The notes below the pieces were generated by a model, which was given only the letters and a program-made list of their open reading frames with translations, did no database searches and was not told the origin of the DNA. The translations under genes and the position numbers were made by a program. This document shows positions 46,485 to 55,914 of a stretch of DNA of 60,977 bases, one piece after another (positions within the stretch are counted from its first letter, which is position 1; each line of letters starts with the position of its first letter). The stretch covers positions 1 through 60,977 of the forward strand of contig DYLU01000010.1 of NCBI GenBank assembly GCA_020721905.1, given 5' to 3'. Source of the stretch: Leptospira biflexa (GTDB lineage: Bacteria; Spirochaetota; UBA4802; UB4802).

Positions 46485-47633
46485 TTATGCCCTTTTATCA
46501 AATTGCCACACGCTTATCCTGAGTATTCCTATTCCCATAATGAAAAGTATTACCATATTTTGCCACAGGTATGTAAATCCGGTGCCTTTTAAAAATACAC
46601 TTCGCACAATCTCAACAAAATAACGCATTGGGTTTAAATATGTTATGATCTGAAAGATGCGTGGCATGGAGTATATGGGAAATATAACGCCTGAAAGAAA
46701 AATTGCCGGCACAAAGAACATAAACGATGACAGCATGGCCTGCTGCTGCGTTGAGGATACAGTTGATATGAAAAGTCCGATGGCCAATGTGGAAATAATG
46801 TAAACTGCTCCGCACAGCAAAAGAAAGATAAAGCTGCCTCTGAAAGGAATGCCAAACCAGAAAATAGCAATGGCGGTTATGATAATAATGTCAACAAACG
46901 CAATAATGGCAAAGGGTACTAATTTGCCAATGATGTATTCATTGGGCTTCAGTGGCGATACCTTAATCTGTTCCATGGTGCCGGCTTCACGTTCTTTAAC
47001 AATGGACATTGCAGTCAGCATGATGGTAATAAGGGAGATAATCAAGGCAATCACTCCGGGAAGATAGAAATTAATGCTTTTTAAATCCTGATTAAACCAG
47101 TACCGTGGAATAAGTTGGGTGGTACCTATAGAAACGCCGTATTTTTGCCGTTGCATCAGTTTAATTTTGATGGTGCTTACAAAGCGTTCCTGCGTATATG
47201 AAAGCGTCAGTGCATTGATATATGACTGGATAACAGATGCCCTGCTTGAATCAGTGCCATCTAAAATTACCTGCAATGAAACAGGCTTGCCAATCTTTAC
47301 ATTCTTGCCAAAATTTTTGGGAATCTCTATATAAAAATCAATGTAGTCTTTTTCTATTAAATACAGTGATTGTTCCGGTGAATCCAGGTATGCATACATT
47401 TCAAAGCAGGGTGAGGCAATAACCTGCTGCAGAAACTCTCTGCTTAATGATGTGCGGTCCCTGTCAAAAACTGCAAATGATACATTGGTAACATCAGTAT
47501 TCACCGCATAGCCAAACACCAGTGACATGAGTATTGGCGGCACAATCATAATTGCCCGTAGTTTCGGATCGCGCATGACAAGGGCAAATTCTTTTTTTAC
47601 CATTATCCTGATATTGTTTAACGATAGTTTCAT
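46485..47633 (-). CDS. ABC-2 type permease (YbhR-like)
   Basis: 382 aa, one N-terminal membrane helix, a ~150-residue periplasmic loop, then five C-terminal helices with the ABC-2 signature around EREAGTMEQIKVSPLKPNEYIIGK. The product pairs with the next permease in a heterodimer. The gap to the upstream permease is 5 bases, with a partial copy of the dispersed motif (GGATAGTTGCC) directly before its ATG. Confidence 0.88.
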   Translation of the reverse strand: MKLSLNNIRIMVKKEFALVMRDPKLRAIMIVPPILMSLVFGYAVNTDVTNVSFAVFDRDRTSLSREFLQQVIASPCFEMYAYLDSPEQSLYLIEKDYIDFYIEIPKNFGKNVKIGKPVSLQVILDGTDSSRASVIQSYINALTLSYTQERFVSTIKIKLMQRQKYGVSIGTTQLIPRYWFNQDLKSINFYLPGVIALIISLITIMLTAMSIVKEREAGTMEQIKVSPLKPNEYIIGKLVPFAIIAFVDIIIITAIAIFWFGIPFRGSFIFLLLCGAVYIISTLAIGLFISTVSSTQQQAMLSSFMFFVPAIFLSGVIFPIYSMPRIFQIITYLNPMRYFVEIVRSVFLKGTGFTYLWQNMVILFIMGIGILRISVWQFDKRA

Positions 47634-47638
47634 GGCAA

Positions 47639-48778
47639 CTATCCTGCATATCGTAAATTAATTTTTTTAATGCCAATGATAATCATAATAAATGCAAACA
47701 CTGTCATAAAAATAATCTGAGTTGTAAGCAAGGATGCGGCTAATCCTTTCAGTGCAATGCCTTTTATGAGTGCTATCATGTAGCGTGCCGGAATGATGTA
47801 TGTTACAGCCTGCAAAATGATTGGCATATTCTTAATGGGAAATATAAAACCTGATAACAGAATTGTTGGCAGGTACGTTGCTATCATTGCCACCTGAATT
47901 GAAAGCACCTGTATGCGCGTAGCCGAAGATATAACCAGACCAAAAGTGCATGTGCCAATTAAGAACAGTATTGAAACCAGCAAAAGTTGGGTAAAACTTC
48001 CCCTGACAGGGATATCAAACACAAAGTAGCCAACAAGGTAAGTAATGACCACATCAAACATGCCTATGAAGATGTACGGAATGAGTTTGCCGGCAATCAC
48101 TTCCCATGAGCGCACAGGCATGGTAATAAGGCTTTCCATGGTACCTCGTTCCCATTCACGGCTGATTGCAAGGGATGTGATGAGTGCGCTGATTATGGCA
48201 AGCACTATGACTATGAGTCCCGGCACAACATAGTTTTTGCTTTGCAATTCTTCGTTATACCATACACGGCTTTCAATATTTACCGGCATTGGTATTGAGC
48301 CACAGCCTGCACGGTTCAGGTGTTCCTGCATCCATGCAATATTATACTGTGATACAATAGCATTAAAATATGCTGAAGCGATAGTAGCCGACATAGAATC
48401 GGATGCATCTACTATAAGCTGCAGGTGTACTGATTGCCCGCTTTTTACATTTTCAGTAAAATTGTACGGGATGATCAATGCGGCAACTGCTCTGCCGCTG
48501 TCAATTGCTGTGTCGATATCATTGTATCCGGTAACATAACCTTTGCAGGTAAGGTATTCACTGTGCATGAAAATTTCAGCAAATTGCCGTGATGAAGGTG
48601 TTTTATCCTGATCATAGATAATAAATGCAACATTTTTCACATCCATATTCAGCGCGTAACCAAATATGAGCACTAAAAGCACTGGCGTAATGAGTGCAAG
48701 GATAAGACTGCGGATATCTCTGTAGATATGGATCCATTCCTTTTGAGCTATTGCCAGAATGCGTATTAATGTTTTCAT
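47639..48778 (-). CDS. ABC-2 type permease (YbhS-like)
   Basis: 379 aa, same layout as the other permease: one TM helix, a large periplasmic domain, then five helices with the signature SREWERGTMESLITMPVRSW (in parts, WERGTMESL). It resembles the YbhS/YhhJ group of drug or cholate exporters. Confidence 0.88.
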   Translation of the reverse strand: MKTLIRILAIAQKEWIHIYRDIRSLILALITPVLLVLIFGYALNMDVKNVAFIIYDQDKTPSSRQFAEIFMHSEYLTCKGYVTGYNDIDTAIDSGRAVAALIIPYNFTENVKSGQSVHLQLIVDASDSMSATIASAYFNAIVSQYNIAWMQEHLNRAGCGSIPMPVNIESRVWYNEELQSKNYVVPGLIVIVLAIISALITSLAISREWERGTMESLITMPVRSWEVIAGKLIPYIFIGMFDVVITYLVGYFVFDIPVRGSFTQLLLVSILFLIGTCTFGLVISSATRIQVLSIQVAMIATYLPTILLSGFIFPIKNMPIILQAVTYIIPARYMIALIKGIALKGLAASLLTTQIIFMTVFAFIMIIIGIKKINLRYAG

Positions 48779-48779
48779 A

Positions 48780-49694
48780 TTACTGTGCCTTTGCTATTGC
48801 TTCCACAAATGTATCCTCAAGTGAAGGAATAACTTCACGTATGGAAATTGTACCAATACGGTGCTTACTGCACAACATGCTGATTTCCTTTTTTGCTCTG
48901 TGAACATTGTCCACAAACACGCGCACTGCATTGCCACTGCGCACAGCATTTGTATATTCCGGGTGTTGCTGTAACAACTTTTCAGTTTCAACAGGATTTC
49001 TGCTCTGAACTTCAATCAGTGGTTTGCCAATCATTGCCTTAACCCTGGCGGGAGTGTTCACTGTAAAAAAAGATCCTTTGTACATAAGTGCAACGCGATT
49101 ACACCGTTCAGCTTCATCCAGGTATGCGGTGCTTACCATGATGGTAACACCTTCCACGCACAGGTCATACAATATGCGCCAGAATTCCCGCCGAGAAACA
49201 GGGTCAACACCATTGGTTGGTTCATCAAGCAGAAGCACAAGAGGCTGGTGCACAAGCGAGCACGCCAGCCCTAACTTCTGTTTCATGCCGCCGGAAAGTT
49301 TACCGGCAAGTCTGTCCTTAAACGGTTTTAAGTTACTGAAGCGCCACAGTACGGGCAACATTTTCTGAATTTCCTTCTGGCGCATGCCAAAGATTTTGCC
49401 AAAAAAGATGATGTTTTCAAGCACTGTTAAATCTTCGTACAATCCAAAGCGCTGCGGCATATAGCCAATGTGTTCTTTGACATAGTAGATGCTGTCATCA
49501 TACAACCTGCCGTCAAAATACAGGTTGCCGCTGTCAGGCCGTAATATCCCGGCAGACATCCTGAGCAGGGTGCTTTTTCCTGCACAATCAGGGCCCACAA
49601 TGCCGATGATCTCGCCTTTGCGCAGGGTCAGGCTTATATCGTTTACAGCTTTTATGCTGCCAAATGATTTTGTGACATTATTAAGATCTATCAT
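48780..49694 (-). CDS. ABC-2 efflux ATPase (proximal)
   Basis: 304 aa. Walker A GPDCAGKST, intact signature LSGGMKQKLGL, Walker B VLLLDEPTNGVDP. Overlaps the stop of the HlyD gene by 4 bases. Paired with the distal ATPase, it replaces the fused double ATPase YbhF of enterobacteria. Confidence 0.9.
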   Translation of the reverse strand: MIDLNNVTKSFGSIKAVNDISLTLRKGEIIGIVGPDCAGKSTLLRMSAGILRPDSGNLYFDGRLYDDSIYYVKEHIGYMPQRFGLYEDLTVLENIIFFGKIFGMRQKEIQKMLPVLWRFSNLKPFKDRLAGKLSGGMKQKLGLACSLVHQPLVLLLDEPTNGVDPVSRREFWRILYDLCVEGVTIMVSTAYLDEAERCNRVALMYKGSFFTVNTPARVKAMIGKPLIEVQSRNPVETEKLLQQHPEYTNAVRSGNAVRVFVDNVHRAKKEISMLCSKHRIGTISIREVIPSLEDTFVEAIAKAQ

Positions 49695-50491
49695 TGTTCA
49701 CCTGTTACAATTAGTGCATCTGCGGGCATCCCCGGCTTTAATTCTTTCCCGGAATTGTCAATGGCAATCTTCACTGCAAAGACTAACTTCACGCGTTCTT
49801 CTTTTGTTTGGATGGTTTTTGGGGTAAATTCAGGTTTATTGGCAATGGCAACAACCTTGCCGGTAAAAGTTTTATTGGGGTAACTATCGACAAACACTAA
49901 AGCCTTTTGTCCATGTTTAACCAGCCCAATATGCTTTTCGTTTACATAGATTTTAATCCATGCTTTGGTAAGGTCAGCAAGCGTCATGATTGATGTGCCG
50001 GGAAAGGCAAGCTCGCCCACCTCCAGGTTTCGTGAAAGTACCACACCGCCAAGCGGCGCATACAGTACCGCCTGCTCTATGGTTGCCATAACATAATTAT
50101 AATTGCCTTTTGCAACGTTGTATGCTGCAACAGCGTTGTCAAACTCGCGCTGCGATATAGAACCGGTAGTGAAAAGTTCACGTGCCCGTTTCAGGTTCTT
50201 TTGGGCATTGTTCAGGTTTGCCAGTGCTGACAGCTTCTGTGCCGATAGTTCATCATACGCTAACTTTGCAATTAAATCGCCCTGTTTAACTTCTTCACCT
50301 TCATCAAAGGGAAGGGAAACAATCCTGCCGGCAATTTTAGATGCAACCTCAATCTCAGTAACCTCAATTACACCGGAGCCTTCAATGCGCCTGCCGTTTG
50401 TGCCCATATAGCGCACAAGCTCAAAATACAGTGTTACACCAGCTACAACAACAAGTACAGCAATAACAGGAATTATACGTTTATTTTTCAT
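49691..50491 (-). CDS. HlyD/YbhG-family periplasmic adaptor
   Basis: 266 aa. An N-terminal membrane helix, a lipoyl-like barrel, and a long hairpin with AQKNLKRARELF and an EFDNAVAAYNVAKGNY coil. It bridges permease and TolC. The start is ATG 50491, set by GGAGG; it overlaps tolC by 11 bases. A near-copy of the dispersed motif at 49879 (TAACTATCGA) lies inside. Confidence 0.88.
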   Translation of the reverse strand: MKNKRIIPVIAVLVVVAGVTLYFELVRYMGTNGRRIEGSGVIEVTEIEVASKIAGRIVSLPFDEGEEVKQGDLIAKLAYDELSAQKLSALANLNNAQKNLKRARELFTTGSISQREFDNAVAAYNVAKGNYNYVMATIEQAVLYAPLGGVVLSRNLEVGELAFPGTSIMTLADLTKAWIKIYVNEKHIGLVKHGQKALVFVDSYPNKTFTGKVVAIANKPEFTPKTIQTKEERVKLVFAVKIAIDNSGKELKPGMPADALIVTGEQ

Positions 50492-51878
50492 TGTGCACCT
50501 CCGCAAAGATAAGACTGGTACAATCAAAACCGGTGTCCTTTTTCAGCTGCGCAATAGCACACCAGAAATCATTTATTGCCTTAATATATCCCATGCGCGC
50601 TGATGTAAGCTGTAACTCGGCATTAAGCAGATCAGCGTTTTTTATAACACCGGCTCTATAGCTTTCTCTGGCAACACGCAACCCTTCCGCAGCAGTTTCT
50701 ATGTTTTTTTTCTGAGACAGCATGCTCTGATAGGAAGTCATAAGCCTGCCATAGTCAGCACGAACAGCAATGGCAATTGCCTGTTTGAGCTGCAACAGTT
50801 GCTGGTCAATTTCTTTCAACTTTTCTTTTTGTTCACGTTCCACACCCTGAGCGGTATCAACAGGAGCCAGTGCACCCCAGCGGTAGGTTGCAGCAACGCG
50901 CACCTGCCAGGTAGTCTGCCATTCCCTGGTTCCGGTTATTGCCGATAAGTCTATGCTTTGTCCGGGGAAAGGCAGTTGAATTTGAGGTGTGTCCGGCATA
51001 AGGTAACTCTTGCCATAATACCCCGCTATACTGAATGTTGGCCACAGGTACACCGATTGCGCAGCATCTATGCTATTGCCAACAATATCTTTACTAAGAG
51101 TAAGCTGAATTACTTCCGGCCTTTGCATAAGAGCCTTTTCAACCAGCGTAGCAACAATGTCGTATGAGTTTGGCTGTTTTATGGAACTGTCAAACCCTTC
51201 AAAGATAACGGTATATGTACCGCTTTTAGCACCCAGGTAATAGTTAAAAAGGTCAAGTGCGGTTGAAAAGTTATTACGTGCCTCAATGAGCAGGGGTTCC
51301 TGACTTTGCAACTGTACCTGTGCCTGGAGGAGTTCAAATTTTGGGATTGTGCCGGTATTAAACATCCGGTTAACGTCAGCTACATTAGCCTGCAACACGG
51401 CAATTGAGTTTTCTCTAAGTTTGATAATTTCGTTAGCAGTGATGACATCAAAATAGCTTTTGATGACATTATATTCAATGCCGGATTTTACTTTTTTAAT
51501 TTCTTCTTTTGCAAGTTTGTAATTGTTGTAGCTTTGCGACAGTGAATTATAAAAGTTACCGGGATTTATACCAAAGCGCACCTGTATAAATTTTAAATCA
51601 TATTGACCGTCAGAAAGGCTCATAAAGCCGTTTTCAGCATACTGTCGCATAGCACTTGCTTCAGATTCTAATGCCGGATAGAGCATTCCCCATGCTTGCG
51701 CTATTTTTTCGTCAGCCTGTTTCAACCTGTTTTGTGCCATGATATATTCCGGGCTGTTTTTAAGCGCTATATCAATTGCTTCATTGAGTGAAAGTGGCTG
51801 ATTGGCATGTGCGTATGAAATTAAAAGCAAAAAAAGTATGGGCGATAGTACCTGTATAACAAAATCTTTTGCTTTCAT
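50481..51878 (-). CDS. TolC-family outer membrane channel
   Basis: 465 aa. A signal peptide (cleavage after AYAHA-like region, ending NQPLSL), then two long helical hairpins: an N-terminal SLNEAIDIALKNSPE repeat signature and the C-terminal half with ATYRWG and MTSYQSMLSQKKNIE. It forms the outer-membrane duct. ATG 51878 has AGGAGG upstream and overlaps the tetR stop. A dispersed motif copy (51840) lies within the signal peptide codons 9-13. Confidence 0.92.
   Translation of the reverse strand: MKAKDFVIQVLSPILFLLLISYAHANQPLSLNEAIDIALKNSPEYIMAQNRLKQADEKIAQAWGMLYPALESEASAMRQYAENGFMSLSDGQYDLKFIQVRFGINPGNFYNSLSQSYNNYKLAKEEIKKVKSGIEYNVIKSYFDVITANEIIKLRENSIAVLQANVADVNRMFNTGTIPKFELLQAQVQLQSQEPLLIEARNNFSTALDLFNYYLGAKSGTYTVIFEGFDSSIKQPNSYDIVATLVEKALMQRPEVIQLTLSKDIVGNSIDAAQSVYLWPTFSIAGYYGKSYLMPDTPQIQLPFPGQSIDLSAITGTREWQTTWQVRVAATYRWGALAPVDTAQGVEREQKEKLKEIDQQLLQLKQAIAIAVRADYGRLMTSYQSMLSQKKNIETAAEGLRVARESYRAGVIKNADLLNAELQLTSARMGYIKAINDFWCAIAQLKKDTGFDCTSLIFAEVHNEK
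51840..51854 (-). repeat. dispersed motif copy 10 (TolC signal peptide)
   Basis: GGGCGATAGTACCTG, that is CAGGTACTATCGCCC in the gene's sense, coding QVLSP in the signal peptide. It differs from the consensus by one missing base. Confidence 0.65.
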
Positions 51879-52483
51879 ATGTCCTCCTTGATGATACCGT
51901 ATGACATCAAAGACAGTAAATTAGCAATATATTCGTTTACATGGTTGTCACTGAAATAGTTCGCATGAAGCGAGGTGCCCTGCAAAATCTGACGCATAAG
52001 ATTATAAAAGATAACTGCACCTGCAACCGAAATCATGGTGTATTGGGGATGAAGCCCGGGATTTATGCTTTTATCTTTCCCTGCTTCAAAAATATTGCCA
52101 ATAAGATGAGTCATAGGCTCTATAATTGTTGGCGCTATAATATTTTTTATATATTTTCCTCCGCCGGCAAGCTCACGCATAATAATCATAAAATACCGCC
52201 TGTCTAAATTGCTGATGTGATTGGCATACGCTTCAATAATGATAAGCGGATTTCCGGTTTCCTGCACTTTTGCAATATTGGCCAGTATTGTATCAACGAT
52301 AGTTTGTCCAAGTTCCTGTATAATTGAAACGTACAGTGCTTCCTTACCGGGGAAATGATAGTAAATCATTGCCTTGTTTATTCTGGCTCTTTTAGCAATA
52401 CGGTCAATACGGGCACCATCCAGTCCATACCGGGAAAATTCATCAATTGCTGCATTCAGTAATTTTTCTTTTGTTGTTTTCAT
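51875..52483 (-). CDS. TetR/AcrR-family regulator of the efflux operon
   Basis: 202 aa. A HTH of the TetR type: LLNAAIDEFSRYGLDGARIDRIAKRARINKAMIYYHFPGKEALY. It heads the operon and overlaps tolC by 4 bases, so it is probably autoregulated and relieved by a drug or substrate. The operator at 52501-52520 fits. It resembles CecR/YbiH, which controls ybhGFSR in Escherichia coli. Confidence 0.9.
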   Translation of the reverse strand: MKTTKEKLLNAAIDEFSRYGLDGARIDRIAKRARINKAMIYYHFPGKEALYVSIIQELGQTIVDTILANIAKVQETGNPLIIIEAYANHISNLDRRYFMIIMRELAGGGKYIKNIIAPTIIEPMTHLIGNIFEAGKDKSINPGLHPQYTMISVAGAVIFYNLMRQILQGTSLHANYFSDNHVNEYIANLLSLMSYGIIKEDI

Positions 52484-52500
52484 AATGATTTATTAAAATA

Positions 52501-52550
52501 TTAACCAACCGTTTAGTTAACAAAATATCAAATAGTATTCCAATTGTCAA
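52501..52550 (-). promoter_or_regulatory. promoter with TetR operator
   Basis: On the minus strand TTGACA (52545-52550), 17-base spacer, TATTTT (52522-52527). The operator TTAACTAAACGGTTGGTTAA (minus sense, 52501-52520) lies just after the -10, between it and the ATG at 52483. It is nearly symmetric around its centre, with TTAAC half-sites. Confidence 0.65.
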
Positions 52551-52836
52551 ATTTTTTAATATTTATTCCTTAATTTTTTCAAAGCAAGAAATACTTAATT
52601 ACTCCGGCTGTTTTCGCTGGAGGGAATATATACATCATTATTACTCAGCACTAAAAAGTATTTTTAGAAATTATTACTAATATTTTTATAAAAAAGACTG
52701 TTTATGCAAAAAAATATCAATCTCATAAATTTACACATTTATGAAGAAGGTTAATTTATGTATATTTATTTTTAATATATTTTAGAGTAAAAAACCATAA
52801 AAACTTTACAAGATGTAAATATTTATATAACAGAGT

Positions 52837-52868
52837 ATGCGGGGATAGAGAATAGAGCATCCCCGCAT
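52837..52868 (-). terminator. hairpin after the small secreted-protein gene
   Basis: ATGCGGGGAT / ATCCCCGCAT, 10-bp stem with a 12-base loop, 14 bases after the stop of the minus-strand gene; it lacks a clear U-run on the minus strand. Confidence 0.5.
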
Positions 52869-52882
52869 GTAATAGTATTAAC

Positions 52883-53149
52883 TTACTGTGATACTTTGCC
52901 ATCTTGAATGATGACGGGATTGTCACCATCTACGGTAATTGTTGATCCTGTTTCTTTTATCTTTATTGTTGATCCGTTAGGTGCACCACTTATAATCGTT
53001 GTATTGCTGCTTATGGATGTGTGAAGTGTCCCAACGCTGGAAACTTCAATAGAGTAACTCCGCGAATCTTTGTTTACTAAATCTGCCGGAAACACTGTTA
53101 CTCCAATGAAAAGCGTAATAATGAAAACTATAATAAAGAGCTTCCTCAT
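52883..53149 (-). CDS. small secreted beta-rich protein
   Basis: 88 aa from ATG 53149 (a TTG at 53161 would add 4 aa). A signal peptide (KLFIIVFIITLFIGVTVFPA) is followed by a short domain of alternating beta strands and Gly/Ser/Asn turns: TIISGAPNGSTIKI, ETGSTITVDGDNP. The pattern is like a small beta-sandwich or solenoid turn. No family recognised. Confidence 0.6.
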   Translation of the reverse strand: MRKLFIIVFIITLFIGVTVFPADLVNKDSRSYSIEVSSVGTLHTSISSNTTIISGAPNGSTIKIKETGSTITVDGDNPVIIQDGKVSQ

Positions 53150-53452
53150 AATTACATCCAATATTAATTTTTACTAAAATATGCATTCCCTTTTCTTAAT
53201 GAATTTTTATGAAATAGTCAAGTAAAATATCATAAAACATATTTTAAATATTTCCCCATGAGATGTATGGTCAGGTTAGATTACATGAGTTAAGATAATA
53301 GGCATGATGCTGTCGAAAAGCATTCTCTGAAGTAGCTGATATTGAATGTCGATTCAATCCGTTCTAAAAGCAGCCCTTACCCCCTTCTAAAAAAAATGTT
53401 GCAAAAAATAGACTCATTATAGTATCATAACGAAAATAAAGAGGAATATTTT

Positions 53453-54382
53453 ATGGATAAAAACAGGCGAATACTCATTGCAATACTGGTTATTCTGGTT
53501 TTTGCTGTTGTACTGGCTATCATTCAAATCAGCATTACCATGCAAAGGCAGGCTACCTTAGGAATGCGTATAACTCTTGCAGAAGGGCCTGGTGTTGGTG
53601 TGGTGCGGGTGCATGGTCGCATTGAATCCACTGGCGACATGCTCTCGCAGGCTAATGCTGACTATGTTATTAAACGCTTGGATGAACTTGCGCAGGACAG
53701 TCGCATAAAAGCAATAATTGTGCGGATTAATTCACCGGGTGGGACTGTTGCTGCAACACAGGAAATTTATAACAAGATACTATCGCTCAGGAAAAAAAAT
53801 ATACCGGTTGTTGCATCAATGGGCGATTTAGCTGCATCAGGCGGTTATTATATTGCTTCAGCGTGCAATACCATTGTGGCAAATCACGGCACTATTACTG
53901 GCTCCATTGGCGTTATTGCCATAGCTCCTAATTTACGAGGGCTTTTTGAAAAATTGGGGATACGTATGAATGTCATCAAAAGCGGCAGGTATAAAGATAT
54001 CCTTGCCTCGTACAGGGAATTATCACCGGAGGAATTGCAACTGATTCAGCAGATTATTGATACAAGCTACCAGAAATTTGTGCACGATGTTGCGGTTGGC
54101 CGGAACATGGCAGTAAGCGATATCATGCCGTATGCTGACGGCAGGGTGTTTACCGGCAGCCAGGCTTTAGAGTATAAGCTGGTTGATGAATTGGGGACCT
54201 TTGAGGATGCTGTAAATAAAGCACGCAAGCTTGCAAAATTACCCGAGGATAGTGCAGTGTATGAAGATACTGCAAGTCCCTTTGAAAGAATACTTGCCAC
54301 CATGGCTTCATTTGTAAAACCAAAGCTTGAACAGTATATAAGCACAAATTATTCTTTAGTAGAGTACAGCTATCTGCCATGA
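53453..54382 (+). CDS. sppA: signal peptide peptidase SppA
   Basis: 309 aa of the single-domain (36K) type. One N-terminal membrane helix, then the ClpP-like core with Ser129 (AASGGYY) and Lys181 (SGRYKD), the same 52-residue spacing as in Bacillus SppA. It degrades cleaved signal peptides in the membrane. GAGGAA upstream of ATG 53453. Overlaps the next gene by 4 bases. Confidence 0.93.
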   Translation: MDKNRRILIAILVILVFAVVLAIIQISITMQRQATLGMRITLAEGPGVGVVRVHGRIESTGDMLSQANADYVIKRLDELAQDSRIKAIIVRINSPGGTVAATQEIYNKILSLRKKNIPVVASMGDLAASGGYYIASACNTIVANHGTITGSIGVIAIAPNLRGLFEKLGIRMNVIKSGRYKDILASYRELSPEELQLIQQIIDTSYQKFVHDVAVGRNMAVSDIMPYADGRVFTGSQALEYKLVDELGTFEDAVNKARKLAKLPEDSAVYEDTASPFERILATMASFVKPKLEQYISTNYSLVEYSYLP

Positions 54383-54966
54383 ATATACTACAGTTTATTG
54401 ATTATTTTTACAATGCCATAGTTGACCCTGAAAAGCTATCGCAGATTATTGCTGTAGAGGAAAGAAGGCATTTTGCCATAAGTGCAATAATTGTAGCAGT
54501 TGTGGTTTTTATGGATATAGTGGCGCAGTCGCTTTTAACCGTACAATCGGGCTTTTTTTATTACAAGCTAACCTATGGTTTTGTGGCGCTTTTTCTCATT
54601 AACATTGTTGGTATTGTGATATATGCAGGTTTGCTTACCATAACATTGCAGATTGCAGGCTATCAGGCATCAGGTGGATTTATAATAAATGCGCTGGCAC
54701 TTGCACAGGTACCGCGGATATTCATTGTGCCAGTGGTTCTGATATTCCATTCGTTATATTTTGCACCGGTGTTTTTTTATAGTTTGGGCTCGCTTGTACT
54801 GATACTGTGGTCAATCATTATTGCCATGAGGTGTGTTTCACAGCGGTATTCACTGGAAGCAGTCAGGGCAATAGGTTACCTGGTTGCACCTGCCATTGTT
54901 ACAGGTATTATGGTTTTTTTAATCTTTGTTGCTGGTGTTATGGTACTAATTGGGCTTTTATCGTAG
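54379..54966 (+). CDS. Yip1-domain-like polytopic membrane protein
   Basis: 195 aa with about five membrane helices. An N-terminal DPEKLSQIIAVEERR before the first helix, LQIAGYQASGGFI, and a small YSLEAVRAI loop fit the bacterial Yip1 family. Function unknown. Overlapped ATGA with sppA. It converges with rpmB with a 3-base gap. Confidence 0.72.
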   Translation: MNILQFIDYFYNAIVDPEKLSQIIAVEERRHFAISAIIVAVVVFMDIVAQSLLTVQSGFFYYKLTYGFVALFLINIVGIVIYAGLLTITLQIAGYQASGGFIINALALAQVPRIFIVPVVLIFHSLYFAPVFFYSLGSLVLILWSIIIAMRCVSQRYSLEAVRAIGYLVAPAIVTGIMVFLIFVAGVMVLIGLLS

Positions 54967-54969
54967 TTG

Positions 54970-55158
54970 TTATATTGCTTTACGTACAGCACCTGAACGG
55001 ATGCACCGTGTACATACATACTTACGTACTACTTTGTTGCCTTCAACTACACGAATTTTTTGAACATTAGGATGCCACACTTTCTGAGTCTTTTTATTGG
55101 AATGGCTTACATTATGCCCAAATACCAAAGTCTTTCCACACACTTCACATTTAGCCAT
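54970..55158 (-). CDS. rpmB: 50S ribosomal protein L28
   Basis: 62 aa, the zinc-ribbon C+ form: CEVCG near the start and CTRC near the end. Conserved KTQKVWHPNVQKIRV is present. The gene stands alone. A Shine-Dalgarno (CAGGAGTT) precedes ATG 55158. Confidence 0.95.
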   Translation of the reverse strand: MAKCEVCGKTLVFGHNVSHSNKKTQKVWHPNVQKIRVVEGNKVVRKYVCTRCIRSGAVRKAI

Positions 55159-55647
55159 TGTTAACTCCTGTTCCTGTATTAATGATTATATGATAGCATT
55201 CAACACTATTAAGAGCACGTATTTGTAACCGATAGTTGCCTATATAATAGCTGAAAAATGCTTATTTGTCAATTTTTTATTAACACACTGCTGTATCAAT
55301 AAATAAAATTATGAGCAATAATTATCTAATATACTCCATGCATCTTTAGTGTATACAGTTCTTTAATAGTGAACTGTATAACAATAATTACCGATAGTAA
55401 CCGTAAAGAAATGATAGACAATAATTTTAATGACTTGTAAAAATTGCAACAATTTTATTTGATTTTTTACCATTTATTGTTTAGCTCAATATGTGCATAC
55501 AATAATAAATACTGTACAAAGCGATATGCAAAGGACAATCTTGTTACGAAATTAAATATTGCAGCTTTACCATTACGTTTGTATATTTATATGTGAGGTT
55601 ATGTATAATTTTGCATACATTTTGCGTGAAGATTTTTGTCATAGGCG

Positions 55648-55705
55648 ATTGTGACCTATAAAGCGTAGTTAAAACAAGGTACTATAGGTTATTCCCGGTC
55701 ACAAT
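55648..55705. repeat. nested inverted repeats
   Basis: ATTGTGACC (55648-55656) pairs with GGTCACAAT (55697-55705); ACCTATA (55654-55660) can pair with TATAGGT (55683-55689). The arms are perfect over 9 bases with a 40-base interior. It could be a structured RNA, a regulatory site or a terminal inverted repeat of a tiny relic element. Confidence 0.45.
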
Positions 55706-55785
55706 GCAATTGAGATGAAGAATCTATATATTACAGTGTAAGATAAAAATGTTTAAAAGCAAGAAACTCATGGATGGCAGAATAA

Positions 55786-55914
55786 ATGGCTAAAATTAAT
55801 ACAATAATTATTAAATCTCAGTGTAGGGAGTTATCTTTGGATGTACAATAGCTGGCTGAAGCTGGCTATGATTATGATGACGTTACTATATTACATATTT
55901 TTGGAGAATTTACT
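55786..55914 (+). pseudogene. possible relic reading frame with in-frame TAG
   Basis: From ATG 55786 the frame reads 21 codons, then TAG (55849-55851), then 21 more sense codons running in frame into the ATG of the DUF1858 gene. The post-stop part (LAEAGYDYDDVTILHIFGEF) looks protein-like. It may be a decayed upstream gene or an extended old start of the downstream protein. Confidence 0.3.

Larger units (their letters stand above)
52484..52882. other. 399-bp AT-rich intergenic region
   Basis: It holds the tetR promoter and operator at its left end, then ~260 bp of AT-rich sequence with runs of T and no ORF. The right end has a hairpin at 52837-52868. Confidence 0.5.
55159..55914. other. 756-bp gene-poor AT-rich region
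   Basis: No recognised gene. It contains two partial dispersed-motif copies, ACCGATAGTTGCC (about 55228) and ACCGATAGTAACC (about 55390), a long-range inverted repeat at 55648-55705, and an in-frame open stretch with one TAG upstream of the DUF1858 gene. The GC content is notably lower than in flanking genes. Confidence 0.5.

Noticed and set aside
55849-55851. TAG as a recoded pyrrolysine or suppressed codon
   Set aside because: The DUF1858 start has its own Shine-Dalgarno at 55915, and no pyl genes were seen; a decayed frame is simpler.
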